This document shows, piece by piece, positions 41,501 to 52,645 of a stretch of DNA of 64,000 nt. Source of the DNA: Chromobotia macracanthus (taxonomy: Eukaryota; Chordata; Actinopteri; Cypriniformes; Botiidae); contig JAZGTH010000072.1 of NCBI GenBank assembly GCA_036877525.1, positions 2,232,001 to 2,296,000 on the forward strand. Reading direction: 5' to 3'. The first letter of the stretch is position 1. Every line of letters starts with the position of its first letter. The translations under genes were made by a program, and so were the position numbers. Below the pieces are notes generated by a model. The model worked only from the letters and a program-made list of their open reading frames with translations. It did not search any database and was not told the origin of the DNA.

Positions 41501-44006
41501 CGGTTGGTAACCCAGTGAATCAACGAGATGGTCCCTTCCTTTTTTGTAATTTTATATAAAAAATGTGTTTGCCCATTTAAAACATTGTCTGAACCATTTC
41601 TAGATTGGAAAGGGTCCCTCCATGACCACCTTCTTCTCTCTTCCCTCGTTCCCCTCACCTCTGTCCTGGTCCTGGGATGAGAGAACCCAAAGGGTGAAGT
41701 ACCTGCTCAGTGATCAGGCTGTTGGAAGAGCTTCTCTTCTATCTGTGCCCCACATACTTAGTGCATGAACCTCAGATCTTTGCAGCAATCCAATGGGCAA
41801 CACGTTTTTCATTGTTCCTTGGCTGGTTTACTAACTTCAATCTAGATTTGAGGCTTGGGTCACATTCACCTCGTGGGCTAAATTCAGTCATCTTGGTAGG
41901 AATCCGGACAATGTGGAGTTTTCCTAGATGGGACAAGAAAATTTACTTCTGCATTTTTGCAGGGTTTGAGTCTGATGAATTTTGACGTAAGGGTGACAAA
42001 GAATAAGTTGCTTACTTTGGCAGTGACACCTGAAACCGAGCATTCAAAATAGTTTTTTAAAATAGAATTAACCAAGACAGTTCAATGCGTGCGGGTTTCA
42101 CACCTACTCCTTATTCTACCTTCTCTGCCTGCAAAATTTCAACATGCAAGGGTGATTGTGATCAAGCCTTTATGTGCACAGACAGAAATTAACATTTACT
42201 CACATCTCTGCTTGATGTGTGAAGCAGTCATTGGTTCTTTAATAACTCGTAACACTCTACGAAAATACACAAATGCAAATGCTGCTAGCCATGCAATCTC
42301 AGCAGTTTTTGTAGAATTTACAAAATTTGAAAATGTTTACAAAGTTTTACAATTTTACAAATTGTTGCATTAGTTTAATGGCACAGACATTTGACAGATT
42401 TTAACTATGTAAAAAACAAAAAAAATGTACATGTAGTATGTACGTAAGGACTGCATGCTTGCAATGTTGCGACGGCTGCATTTACGTACTTTGGTCGAGT
42501 ATGTTTCTGCCCTTAATTTACAGCTCTATTTTTCTGATGTAATTCTACACCAAGAGCATGATAGTTTCCTGTGTCTTCAAGCTTTGTTGAGTACTGTAAA
42601 TAATAAGCTGAGGTCTTTGCTTCTGCAGAACTTCACTGAGTTTGTTCTCCTGTTTCAGGGCTCCAGCCTGGATGCCCAAGGCAGCCTGCCAGAGCATGAT
42701 TATAACAACACATTGAACCATGTGGAGCTGACAGAAGATTCCAGGTTTGTCTTTAATGTTCTCTTTGTTTGAAAATCTATATAGAAAACTTTTGTGTGTC
42801 ATTAGCTGAAACTGTGGTTGGTTGGGTGACAGCACAGTCCCTGCATCAGAAAGTGTGTCTGATGGTGACCGTGACCCTACGTTACCCTGCACAGAGAATG
42901 TCATCAGCAAGACAGAGCTGATTACGAAGAACATCCAAGAATTACTGAGAGCCGCGCAGGAGAACAAACATGAGAGGTAGGAAACCTGAGGCAGTGGTTT
43001 GTGAAGAGGCAGTCTGGGTAGGTCCAACACCCAAAAGGGAGCTAATACTCAGCTATTGATACTCAGCCCTCATGGTACACGGTCTCTTGTGTGTTTGCAG
43101 AGTCAACATAATTGATAAAATTTTCTTTAGATGGAGCAAAACATGAATTAACAGTGGCTGATAATTTTCATTAGGTATCTTGTCCAGATTGTGTATTAAA
43201 TTAATTTGAGCACCATCAGAATTAGCAGTATGGCACATAAACGAGGAACGTTTGGATTCAATATTCAGAACACTGAGTCTTTGTTGCTTAAGTTGCTGGT
43301 ATTCCATGTGCGATCAGTGACAATCATTATGCATTCATGAGAGACTGATACTGTAGGTTAGCATTTCAGCCTACACAGATCTCCACTCTGTATGTAATAG
43401 AGCCCAAATCCTGGTCTGTCTGATAGAGACCAGTCTCTAGATCTTGCTATATGAGTGTTTGTGTTAAGCCTCCCACTTGAGAAACTGTACTGAGAAACCT
43501 TTTATACAAAGCGACTAACAAATGATGGCACTTTACAATTATGCACTAAATTTACCTATTCAAAGAATATGAACAATCTGCATTTGTTTGTTTGTATCTT
43601 AGTCTTGCCTGCATTTAATCCCAGTTTATTTTTTGTCCAAGCTTTGTCCCATGTTCAGAGAGAATTCTTGTAGCCGTGACAGAAATGGCCACATTATTTC
43701 CTAAGGTAAGACTTTCAAACACTCATAATGGAGCATATAACCCTTTATGTCATGTTGCTGTATCCACAACAAAGGCTCGGGTTAAAGGATGTTTTCAAAC
43801 ACATTCCACTTATCTCTCTGGTATAGAGACCATCCTCTGAGACCATCCGCACGTCCTTGCGTCTGCTGACCTCCAGTGCCGCTCGCCTACAGAGTGAATG
43901 TCAGAAGACGACATCACACGACTCGCAGCAGGTTATTCAGTGTGCCTATGACATTGCCAAAGCGGCAAAACAACTGGTTACTGTGACAACCAAAGACAGT
44001 AACTGA
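35593..44006 (+). CDS. git2: GIT2, ArfGAP and PIX/paxillin scaffold (20 coding exons)
   Basis: GIT proteins switch off Arf GTPases and scaffold PIX, PAK and paxillin at focal adhesions and in receptor internalisation. Exons: 35593-35647, 36780-36913, 37527-37639, 37730-37835, 38048-38134, 38619-38749, 38835-38929, 39021-39066, 39257-39308, 39453-39525, 39630-39727, 39831-39942, 40061-40203, 40278-40430, 40870-41079, 41604-41693, 42659-42744, 42833-42976, 43642-43705, 43827-44006; 2172 nt, 723 residues. ArfGAP zinc finger C12-x2-C15-x16-C32-x2-C35 with the arginine-finger motif CSIHRGLGRH; ankyrin repeats (HPEKGNTPLHVAAKAG, SSGKTPIDYARQAG); two Spa-homology repeats (NHQFEELAMDVYDEVDRRE, NAHEFATLVIDILSDAKRR); coiled coil (EFMEVKSALNASEAKIQQLL); C-terminal paxillin-binding helices (TKNIQELLRAAQENKH, QVIQCAYDIAKAAKQLV). 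The KDNVELILK and QPDYDSVASDED context and the neighbour gltp favour GIT2 over GIT1. Optional exons between 41.7 and 42.65 kb may be missed. Confidence 0.95.
36328..36666. mobile_element. MITE-like element in git2 intron 1
   Basis: Starts TACAGTGGGATTCACAAGTC and ends with GTCTCAAACTTTTGAAACCC then ACTGCA, an imperfect terminal inverted pair of about 25 nt. No transposase sequence between. Probably a non-autonomous DNA transposon; I cannot name the superfamily. Confidence 0.7.
38331..38520. repeat. tRNA-derived SINE copy in git2 intron
   Basis: ACATTTATTCATTTGGCAGA at the left and GTGTTCCCTGGAAATTGAAC then CATGATCTTG and TTGCTCTACCAAT at the right. The right part is a decayed B-box region read in reverse. 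It lies in the intron before the git2 exon at 38619. Confidence 0.7.
40640..40850. repeat. Interspersed repeat in git2 intron
   Basis: TTGCACTTTATTTTACAGTA, TTACTTACAGTGTTCTTACC, GGTAACTACATGTACTTA and GGGTTGGGTTCATTGGGTTC are the order of words of a repeat I know to be frequent in fish genomes. It lies between exons 40278-40430 and 40870-41079. Confidence 0.65.
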
Positions 44007-46012
44007 CTTACCTTTCCCGATCAGCCTGTTTTATTATGTTCAGTGACATTTTATTTGCTATGTTCCTGCCTTTATGTCAACAGTATTATTAGTGATGTGT
44101 TCCGTCATGTAACACAATTTAGTTTGTCTTTGGTGTGTTTTCGCAAGAAATTATTTTTTGACATTTATGCAGCATAAACTAACTTAACTTTCAGGGCACT
44201 AAGCCTTGATGATCAATGGCTTATTTTATTGTCTTGGCTTTATAATGCAATTTTTAAATGAAACCAACCATATTTGCTTACCATGGTGCTAATTGACAGA
44301 ACAACATGTCCGTGTTGCTTGTGTATGTGGATAAACTGAAGAAGGCCTTTAGTTATTTACTTCCTGGACATTTCAAATATACCACATAATGAGATTGTGA
44401 AAACGAGTGAGAAAATCAAAATTGAGTTGAATTGGCTGCTGAAGTTCAGCTAGTGTACTAAGCACCTCATTTCCTGTGCAATAAATACCTTTAGCTGCCC
44501 TGCAAAATGCTACCTTTACTCACCAGGTGTTAATGTTGTTGAGTGTGTAGTCGGATTATGGAGTGCTTAGTATATGTTGTGTGTGCGCGTGCACGCTTGG
44601 GTGTTTGTTTTACAACACAGCATTACAATGAGGCACGCGTTTGGGCAGTTTGTTCGAACAACAGAGCGCAATAATTTCAATTCCAGAAATATATATCCTG
44701 TTCATTTTTCCACAGAAAAGTTTACATACAATATTTAGAAAATATAACCTATATACACCTCTTCCAGGTCTAACATAAGCTCTGCGGTTAAGCTGTGATA
44801 TATGCTTTGGATCATGGCTCAGATGTTTTCCAGGGTTCTCTTTCTTTGTGGATGAAATGGTGCTCAAGGACAGACAGAGCAAGTGTTTGAAACTGTTTCT
44901 AGTGGTACAGAAATGAAACGTTCCTCCGGTTTTGGGTAACTGCTACTGGTGCGTGTTTGGGCTGGAAACATGTTTATATATCTATATATATATCCATATA
45001 TTTATTATAATCCATATGTTTATTATTTTTACTATAACAATGCTTTTCCTCATTGCCAACCAGTCCAAATTAGTGTCCACATGCAATCTGTTTTCATGTG
45101 AAATCTGCACTGTTAATCAGAAGAGTTTGTGAAGAGTTTCATATGTTCAGATCATAAAAAGTCAGAGTTTATTCATTGTCAACTGGGAAACAAAATCCTG
45201 TTGCCATGAATAATCTACCTGACGTCCAAAAATGTGTGTAACCTTATGTGTCTAAAGCATACATGTTCATGTGCTGCCTTGTCTGAAATAATAACAAAAC
45301 CACAGATTATGATTTTGCAAAGTAATTTGTTCCTGGATCAGCATTTTGTTGGTCCTGTTTAATTTGTCCTGGTACAGTAACATAACCTTTTCCCAATTGC
45401 TAAAATAAGAGGAAAGTGACAGATCAGAAATATAGAACTGTCTCTGCCATTTTTGTCCCAAACTGTATAATTTATTAATAAAAATGTACAAGAACCAACA
45501 CGGATGTGAATCAGAGAGCGTATTACTTGCTGTGTTGGTTTTTCTCTTTCGTGGTATTGTTTTACATTATTTAGGACATGGTATTTATATACAAGTTATA
45601 TATGTAAGCAAGTTATGGATGTATACGGATATACATCAAGCAGCAAATTTCCATGAGTCTTGTTACAAAATAAAATCAAGCATTTTAACTGAACTCAAAC
45701 AGCATGCATGTCTGTTTTATGATTGTATATCATTTCTACTATAATATGATTTTAATATGAGCTGTTTGTTTAATTACAGAAGAAAGACGGTCAAACTCAA
45801 GCTGTATGAAGGATGCATTAAAAAAAATACTTTTTAAAGAAGGGAAAGTATCATTTATTAATGTCTTTTATAAGGCACATCTCATTGCCTCATTGGTCGG
45901 TCACTCGCACCTTTTGAACGCTGTTTGCACCGGACCCGGTGATGCCCAAAGAGCCATCGCACCCGTTTCAGTTCAACTACGCATTCAATAAGTCGTGTTT
46001 ACATGTTAAACG
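44007..46012 (+). other. git2 3' UTR and gltp upstream region
   Basis: Candidate poly(A) signals at 44480-44485 and 45477-45482. The last 120 bases before gltp include an inverted CCAAT (CATTGGTCGG) and CpG-bearing sequence, a plausible TATA-less promoter. No exon of TCHP, which lies between GLTP and GIT2 in human, is visible. Confidence 0.5.
45477..45482 (+). terminator. Possible git2 distal poly(A) signal
   Basis: AATAAA about 1.47 kb after the git2 stop. Confidence 0.35.
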
Positions 46013-47826
46013 ATGACCCTGTTATTGGATAACCAATTCGGGCCGATCCAGGAGAATAAGGAGATCGTCACGAAAACGTTTCTGGAGTCCGTCTCTCACC
46101 TGCCGTCTTTCTTCGGTGAGTCGTGCGCTTTGCGTTCATTCTCCGACGTTTCCAAAATGGCAATACGGTTTAGGAGAAATATTGAATAGCTTAGTTGTTT
46201 TGTATATGCAGACACCGTGAACTTATTAAAAAGTCCAGGCCATTACAAATGAAATGGACAGAATGGAAATTTTCTGTGCGCAAATAGGTGCTTTGCAATA
46301 CCACCTTCATCCTCAAGGTGGCGCCACATTCTTGTATAACTTGGTAGATGTTGGCGTAGGCCTACTGCAGGCTGCTTATAAGTTTAGAAATGAGAAATTT
46401 CACACGATCCACTGTTTAATGCAATAGGCTTAACATGCTTTCTTGCATTTAATAAAATTGTCTATTCTGAAAGTGGTTAATTTAGTTACACTTTTATTTC
46501 AAGTTGATATAAGTCGTTATCAACTTGAAATAAAAGTGTAACTAAATTAACCACTTTCAGAATAGACAATTCTTCATTTCTTTCGTAACGCAACATTACA
46601 CCCCTGGAGTGACAGGATAAGCAGTTAGTTAAGATTTGTTTCACAAAATTATTTTTCAGATTGTCTCGGTTCCAAAGTTTTTGCACCCATTAAGGCTGAC
46701 ATAAACAGAAACATCACAGTAAGTCTAACACTTGACATGAATACTGTTGTCCTCCGTTTCTATAATATTTGTTATTAAATGAAAATGTGTTTAATTCCAT
46801 TAAAAACTTACTGATGGGTGTTTTGAATTCTTCCCCAATTTTCACTAGAAAATTAAAGCTGTCTATGACTCAGATCCAGTAAAATATGAGACACTTCAAC
46901 AGATCCTGTTAGCTGAGAAGAGCGTCTATGGTTCAGAATGGCCTAAAGTTGGAGCGACACTGGCGCTTATGTGGTTAAAGAGGTAAGAGGGGACTTGATT
47001 CTCATGAGTGTGACCAATTTAATTGTCTCGTGTTTGTTATGAACCCATGAAATGAGTTTAAGTATTAGGGGAAAGTAAATAATTGTAAACTGCATATTTG
47101 ATAACATGCCTCTATCATCTTAAGACTTTCTTAAGTTTAGTCTAAAACAAGCACAGCAACAACTCCACTACAACATTAAAAACGTTCTGAAAATAAATTT
47201 AAATACGACATTACAGTATAAATATAAATAGATGAATGCTCAGTCCTGGTTATGATTTATCACTGTTATGTAAAGGGTTTATTCTTCCGTCTTCTTGTTC
47301 ACAGAGGTCTGCGGTTCATTCAGATTTTATTGCAGAGTCTAGTTGATGGTGAAAGAGATGAGGAAAATCCCAATCTTATTCGCATCAACATTACTAAAGC
47401 GTATGAGCAAGCCCTCAAGAGGTACCACGGCTGGATAGTGCAGAAGGTTTTCACGGTTGGTCCGAAATATTTTATTTGTTTAGAAACAGTTCTGTGAGTC
47501 TACTACACTTGAAAAAGTCCTTAGCCACAACAAACTAAAATTTCATAGGACTGAATTTGTGGGAGGCCTTTAGTAAGGGCCTAGTTGTTGTGACTGAGTA
47601 TTATTAAATACGGCCTGTTGTTTACTTTTTGCTTTTGCTGTAGGCTGCATTATTTGCTGCACCCTGCCGGTCAGATTTTCTTAAAGCTTTATGCAAAGAT
47701 GAAGACGTTGCAGAGGAGGATTGCTTAGCTAAAATTCATCAGTTTCTAATCAACTTCACGGTGACTGTGGATGCCATTTATGAAATGTATTTCACAATGA
47801 ATGCTGAACTGGATTACCAGGTTTAA
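46013..47826 (+). CDS. gltp: Glycolipid transfer protein GLTP (5 exons)
   Basis: GLTP is a cytosolic all-helical protein that moves glycosphingolipids between membranes and binds VAP proteins on the ER. Exons: 46013-46115, 46660-46718, 46849-46982, 47305-47455, 47644-47826; 630 nt, 209 residues, exactly the usual length. The sugar-headgroup residues known for the family are all present: D48, N52 and K55 (IKADINRNITK), W96 (TLALMWLKRGLRFIQ) and H140 (KRYHGWIVQK). The C-terminus ends NAELDYQV, as in mammals (NAELNYKV). The donor of intron 4 is GTTGGT, weaker than consensus, but the joined frame (KVFTAALFAAP) leaves little doubt. It lies 2 kb downstream of git2 in the same direction. Confidence 0.97.
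46456..46571. repeat. Perfect 54-bp inverted repeat with 8-nt loop in gltp intron 1
   Basis: Left arm 46456-46509 and right arm 46518-46571 are exact reverse complements over all 54 positions, separated by TAAGTCGT. The left arm begins AATTGTCTATTCTGAAAGTG and the right arm ends AATAGACAATT. An RNA copy would form one long hairpin. Confidence 0.97.
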
Positions 47827-48848
47827 AACACGGCCTGTGGTGGTCTCGGCAGCACCAACAAATTAAATTACAACACAGATTAATATATTTCTGACAGGAC
47901 CTTTCAGGTTAAGAGTGAATCATCATTAAGATTTAGTTGTACTGTTGTATCAAAGTGAATAATCCCATCATTAAATCGTCTTTATTCAAAACAAATTTAT
48001 TGTTTTAAATTGCAAATACGATTGCACTTACAGATCGTAAAATGATATTTAGTAGTGCAGGCTAATCTGTAAAACCAGTGTTGCTTTAAGAGTATATATC
48101 TAACAGATATATAGTGAACAGAGTTAAAAGCAGGTGAAATATAACTAGTACACTAGTTGCATGACTAGTCAGTTTATAAGTTTGTAAACTAGAAACATTA
48201 CAAAACCTTATTAAAGCAAAAATTACTGTTCACTATTTTTTTTATAATTTAGTTTAACTTGTAGTTCTTAGATTAAATTCCTAATAACTTGAATACATAA
48301 ATAATTACAGGAACAAGTAAACAAAAAAGCCAGATTTTCACTGTAATTCATGGTTTGATTTGTTAGTGATTTAAGATTTATAGATATGAGATGTCAGAAT
48401 GGACACAAGTCATAGAAACAGCTGTAGCCTTTCAGGAAGAAGAATTATGTTTTTATATTGTGACCACCTCAGTTGAAGGATGGTTGAGTGTTAAATGATT
48501 AGATCATACTTTTCTATGATTTTCCCCGGTAAGTGGTAAGTAAACAATAAAAGAACAGAGTAACAGAGTTTTAACAGAGTAAGTGCATTAACAGTGTTTC
48601 AAGTGTCTTAAGGTGTTTCTTAAAGGTGGAGAGAGATTCAGCTATTCTAATAGAGCTTCCAAGATGAGTTCAGTCTTCAATGTAATATTACATTGCCTGA
48701 GATGTAATGTCTCTGCTTTAACAACACATTCACATCAAGATGGGAGTGAAGACGAGACTAAATCAACACAACACCATAAACGGATGTTACAGTATCCAGT
48801 ATATAGTCAATAAAAAATATAGTCAATCCACAGTACTGAAATGATCCG
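47827..48848. other. gltp 3' UTR and TAAR downstream flank
   Basis: An ATTAAA at about 47970 may end gltp transcripts. From about 47995 the sequence resembles 50765-51570, the 3' flank of the next TAAR copy (TTTATTGTTTTAAA, TAGTAGTGCAGGCTA), so it belongs to the TAAR duplication. Confidence 0.5.
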
Positions 48849-49865
48849 TCATGAAAGATGATCCACGTGAATATTAACCAGAGGGCATACTGGCTGAAAT
48901 ATTTTAAGTGTTAATATGTGTTTAACAGATTTTTTAAACCAGCTGTAAAATAAAGCATATACAATAGGGTTTAGACCTGAGTTGCAATACAAGGCCCACA
49001 TTAGGGAGTTTGCAGTGGTGGGCAAGATTACTGTCCCCCCTGCTGCTGATATTATGTAGTACGGAATCCAGCAAAACAGATAAACAGTCACAATGATTCC
49101 TAATGTCAGAGCAGCTTTGCTCTCAGATTTTCTCCTCACTGAACCTTGTGTCACATGTTTTCCTCTCTTCATCAGAGAGTTTATAACTTTCACTTGTCGT
49201 TGTGCAACATAGAATATTCTCAAATATAAAGTTATGATCAGAGCACAGGGAAACAGGAAGGACAGGAACAGATCAGTAACTGACCAGGCAAAAGTAACCA
49301 TAAATGGACACTCTCCGTAACACACACCTTTCCTGCTCAAAGAATCAAAATATCTGTTTTGTGTTATAAATAAAATGTTGTAGGCCGAAGACCATAACCA
49401 GCAGAAACATATGACTGTCAGAGTTTTAGTCATAGTTATTTTCTGGGGGTACTGTAAAGGGTGACACACAGCCATATAACGATCAACAGCAACTAAAACT
49501 AAATTACTAAGTGATGCAGAGAGGAGCAGCCCAATGAATATTGAATACAGTCCACAGAAAATGTCTCCAAAATACCAGCAGGTTTCTATCAGCTTAATGC
49601 CTTCAATAGGAATAATAACAAGTCCAACGAGCAGATCAGACACAGCCAGAGAGAGAATGAGCAGGTTGGTTGGAGTGTGAAGCTTCTTGAAGTGAGAGAT
49701 GGAGATGATCACCAGCAGATTTAGAAACACAGTCCATACTGACAACAATGAAAAAAACCCATACATGATGTTATATTCATGTGTGGAGCGCTTTCCTTTG
49801 ATACATGATGTGTTAATGGCAGGAAAACAGTACTGAATCTCATGATCTTCTGTCTCATAGGCCAT
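48849..49865 (-). CDS. Trace amine-associated receptor, teleost Asp5.42 type (open, 338 aa)
   Basis: Single-exon class A GPCR of the TAAR family, expected in olfactory sensory neurons as an amine sensor (family knowledge). Seven segments are readable: N49 (1.50), D77 (2.50), C104 (3.25), DRY at 128-130, P206 (5.50), CWIP at 265-268, NPIVY at 299-303, followed by the TAAR-type YSWF. N-glycosylation sequon NTS at 18-20; N-terminal C13 and C21 and ECL2 C182/C186 could form the extra TAAR disulfide. Position 3.32 is Ile111 instead of Asp; Asp198 occupies 5.42. A TATA box lies 51 nt upstream of the start. The MAYETEDHEIQYC start is shared with the paralogues. Confidence 0.93.
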   Translation of the reverse strand: MAYETEDHEIQYCFPAINTSCIKGKRSTHEYNIMYGFFSLLSVWTVFLNLLVIISISHFKKLHTPTNLLILSLAVSDLLVGLVIIPIEGIKLIETCWYFGDIFCGLYSIFIGLLLSASLSNLVLVAVDRYMAVCHPLQYPQKITMTKTLTVICFCWLWSSAYNILFITQNRYFDSLSRKGVCYGECPFMVTFAWSVTDLFLSFLFPCALIITLYLRIFYVAQRQVKVINSLMKRGKHVTQGSVRRKSESKAALTLGIIVTVYLFCWIPYYIISAAGGTVILPTTANSLMWALYCNSGLNPIVYALFYSWFKKSVKHILTLKIFQPVCPLVNIHVDHLS

Positions 49866-49915
49866 GAGTAAATCCTCCTGTTAGGAGTTTGATCTGATCT
49901 CCTCACTGTCCTTTC

Positions 49916-49922
49916 ATTTATA
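49916..49922 (-). promoter_or_regulatory. TATA box of TAAR 48849-49865
   Basis: On the minus strand TATAAAT, within GTTGTATAAATGAAAGGACA, 51 nt upstream of ATG. The same block precedes the other MAYETED-type receptors and implies a very short 5' UTR. Confidence 0.6.
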
Positions 49923-51571
49923 CAACATCTACATCAGATTCATGTACTGCCCACTGACGCTGGATAATGACATCGCGCATACATGTAGTAAATATTAATG
50001 AACTTACATCACCTTCATAATGCATTATGGTGTTCTAATACAATTGTACATGAACGTGCACATTTTATTTATATTTCAGTTTAAGTTAGCTTTGAAAATA
50101 AAAAGGAGCATGATCTATTAGATATTCACAATGTATTTGCAATGATGCTTTGGTTGGCAAAATAAAGTAGCGATGAAAAACATTTTGATGTTTCAGTAAA
50201 TATATATGCAGGTAACTACTGCTATTTACTCCTAAGTGGAGTTATTAGCCACATAAAAATCAAACCAAATTTCATGCTTCCCTTAAAATTGAAACCAAAG
50301 TAGGGGCTTCACAGAGCCCTGAGGTTACAGACAGACTGGGGGGAGATGTAAATGCTGTAATGTAAAATATGTGAAAAAATGTTTTGTTTTTTTGGAGAAA
50401 TCAACCATGAAAAATTGTTTTTTTTCAGAAAGCAACAAAATCAAAACTTCATAAAAGGCCATAATTGGACCTGGTTTGGCATTTTTAAACTGGCATCCCC
50501 TCAGGAAGACATTCGGAAAATGCTTTTTTTTACAAGCAGTATCCTAAAATTATTTATTATTTTATTGCATATAGCAAACCTGTCTATTTGGAAAGTGACT
50601 TTTATTTTAAATTCACAAATTGATAATGGATTCCTTTATGTTGTAAAGCCATATTAATCCCCCAGAGTAATGGGGAATAACATTTTAATTCTGTTTCACA
50701 ACATTTTTTAGATTGTCTTGTATTGTTTGAATCAAAGAAAATAGTCAGGCATCATTTTACTTGTGTTTATTAAGAACTAATTTATTGTTTTAAACTGCAC
50801 TATATAAATGATCTGTGTAATGATCCACATTATATGAATTCTGAAGTTATTAGTAGTGCAGGCTATACTGTAAGATCAGTGCTCCATTAAAAGCTTGTAT
50901 CCGACAGATACAAATGAGAAAAATTCACTACAAATAAGTGAACTATGTAGTCTAAATACAATTACACAGTTTTACTAGGGCAATTAAGCTATTTTAAATA
51001 ACCTGTATTTTTAGATTCAATTCTTAACTTTAAATTATAATCAATAGAATAGGAAAAATTCTGAATTTCCATTGAAAGTCATGGCTTGATTTTACGAATG
51101 ATTTATGATTTATAGATGAGCTGTCAGTATAAACACCAGTCATAGTACAGCTGTGGCATATTTTAAACATTTGTTCTTGGTGTCCATCTATGTTTTTATT
51201 GCATCAAAACCATTCTATCAGCAATGTGCTGGAAAAGTACAATAGCATGAGCAAATACAGAGCTATAGTTGAGACACTGTGAAACAAACAATGCAGAAGT
51301 TTTAACAATGAGTAGTTTCACCATCTAACAGAATGTTACACATGCATTTTGCATAAATGCAGAAAAATTGTTGCTTTGTTTTAAGTTGACTATTTGTCTG
51401 AGATGGTATATCTGTGCTCTGCCAATTCACTCACATTAAGTCAGGAGTGAAGACGAGAGACTGAATCACAAAACAAATACACACAACAAATACACACATT
51501 AAAAATGTGAATTAAACAGCAAACTGATTCTACTAAATGAGCTGAAATCCATTTTGGACAAGCTGTAGTAA
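49923..51571. other. TAAR intergenic, duplicated flanks
   Basis: 49923-50150 is nearly the same as 56227-56490 (ATGTAGTAAATATTAATGAA, CATAATGCATTATGGTGTTC). 50765-51570 resembles 47995-48848. No gene seen; the middle is AT-rich. Confidence 0.6.
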
Positions 51572-52586
51572 TTATGAATGATGATCAGTTAAAATATTAA
51601 CCAGAGAAGATGCTGGCTGAAATATTTTAAGGCTTAAGATGTGTTTAACTGACTTTCTAAACCATGAGTAGAATAAAGCATAGACAAGAGGATTCAGACC
51701 AGAGTTACAATACAATGTCCATATCATAGAGTCTGCAGTGCTGGCAGGGATAACTGTGCTCCCGGTGAGAGAGAAAACATAGATTGGCAACCAACAGAGA
51801 AGATGAATTGCCACAATGATTCCTAATGTCAGAGCAGCTTTGCTCTCAGATTTTCTCCTCACTGAACCTTCTGTCACGTTTTTCTCTCTTCACTAGAGAG
51901 TTTATAACTTTCACTTGTTGTTTTGCGACATAAAATATCCTTAGATATACAGCGATCATCACAATACATGGCAAAATGAAGGAAATGAATAAATCAGCGA
52001 CCCTCCATGTAAAACCAATGACAAAGGTACATTCTCCGTAACAGCCACGTGCTCTGCTCGAGGGGACGAAATATTTGTTGTTAGTTATAATTGTGGTATT
52101 ATAAGCAGTAGAGAAAAACCAGCAGAGGCAGATGGTCATTAACGTTTTAGTTGTGGTTATTTTCTGCTCATACTGTAAAGGGTAACAAACAGCAACGAAA
52201 CGGTCAATAGCAATGACAAGCAAATTATTAAGAGATGTTGACAGTAGCAACCCCATGATGATTATAAACAGCCCACAGAAAATGTCTCCAAAATACCAAC
52301 ACCTCTCAATCAGTTTTATGGCCTCTACAGGAATCACAATAAGTCCAACAAGCATGTCGGCTACAGCCAGAGAGAGAATGAGCAGGTTGGTTGGAGTGTG
52401 AAGCTTCTTGAAGTGAGAGATGGAGATGATCACCAGCAGATTCAGAAACACAGTCCATACTGACAACAATGAGAAACACACATACATGATATTATATTCA
52501 TATGTGGAGCGTATTGTCTTAATGCATGATGAGTTAATGGCAGGAAAGCAGTATTGAATCTCATGATCTTCTGTCTCATAGGCCAT
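51572..52586 (-). pseudogene. TAAR with a single 2-nt frameshift deletion in intracellular loop 3
   Basis: The first frame runs from MAYETEDHEIQYC (start 52586) through TM5 and stops at 51846 after RRFSEEKI. The second frame continues from 51877 with GSVRRKSESKAALTLG, TM6 CWLP and TM7 NPLVY to the usual tail. Compared with the open copies, two bases (AT of CATGTG) are missing between 51877 and 51878. Otherwise the gene is intact, so loss is recent. Met at 3.32 and Asp at 5.42 (VADLFISFILP), DRF at TM3. Unless rescued by editing or an assembly error, the product would lack TM6 and TM7. Confidence 0.88.
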
Positions 52587-52638
52587 GAGTAAATCTCCTC
52601 CTGTTAGGAGTTTGATCTGATCTTTTTACTGTCCTTTC

Positions 52639-52645
52639 ATTTATA
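52639..52645 (-). promoter_or_regulatory. TATA box of the frameshifted TAAR
   Basis: TATAAAT on the minus strand in the conserved leader block, 53 nt upstream of ATG. Confidence 0.55.

Noticed and set aside
42545..43030. A 161-codon minus-strand open frame
   Set aside because: It is antisense to git2 exons 42659-42744 and 42833-42976, which are certain from the protein sequence. No domain recognised.
49721..49906. Upstream open frame MRRSDQTPN overlapping the TAAR start (also at 56025-56210)
   Set aside because: Its ATG lies only about 10 nt from the TATA box, upstream of the expected transcription start, and the frame is a shadow of the receptor N-terminus.
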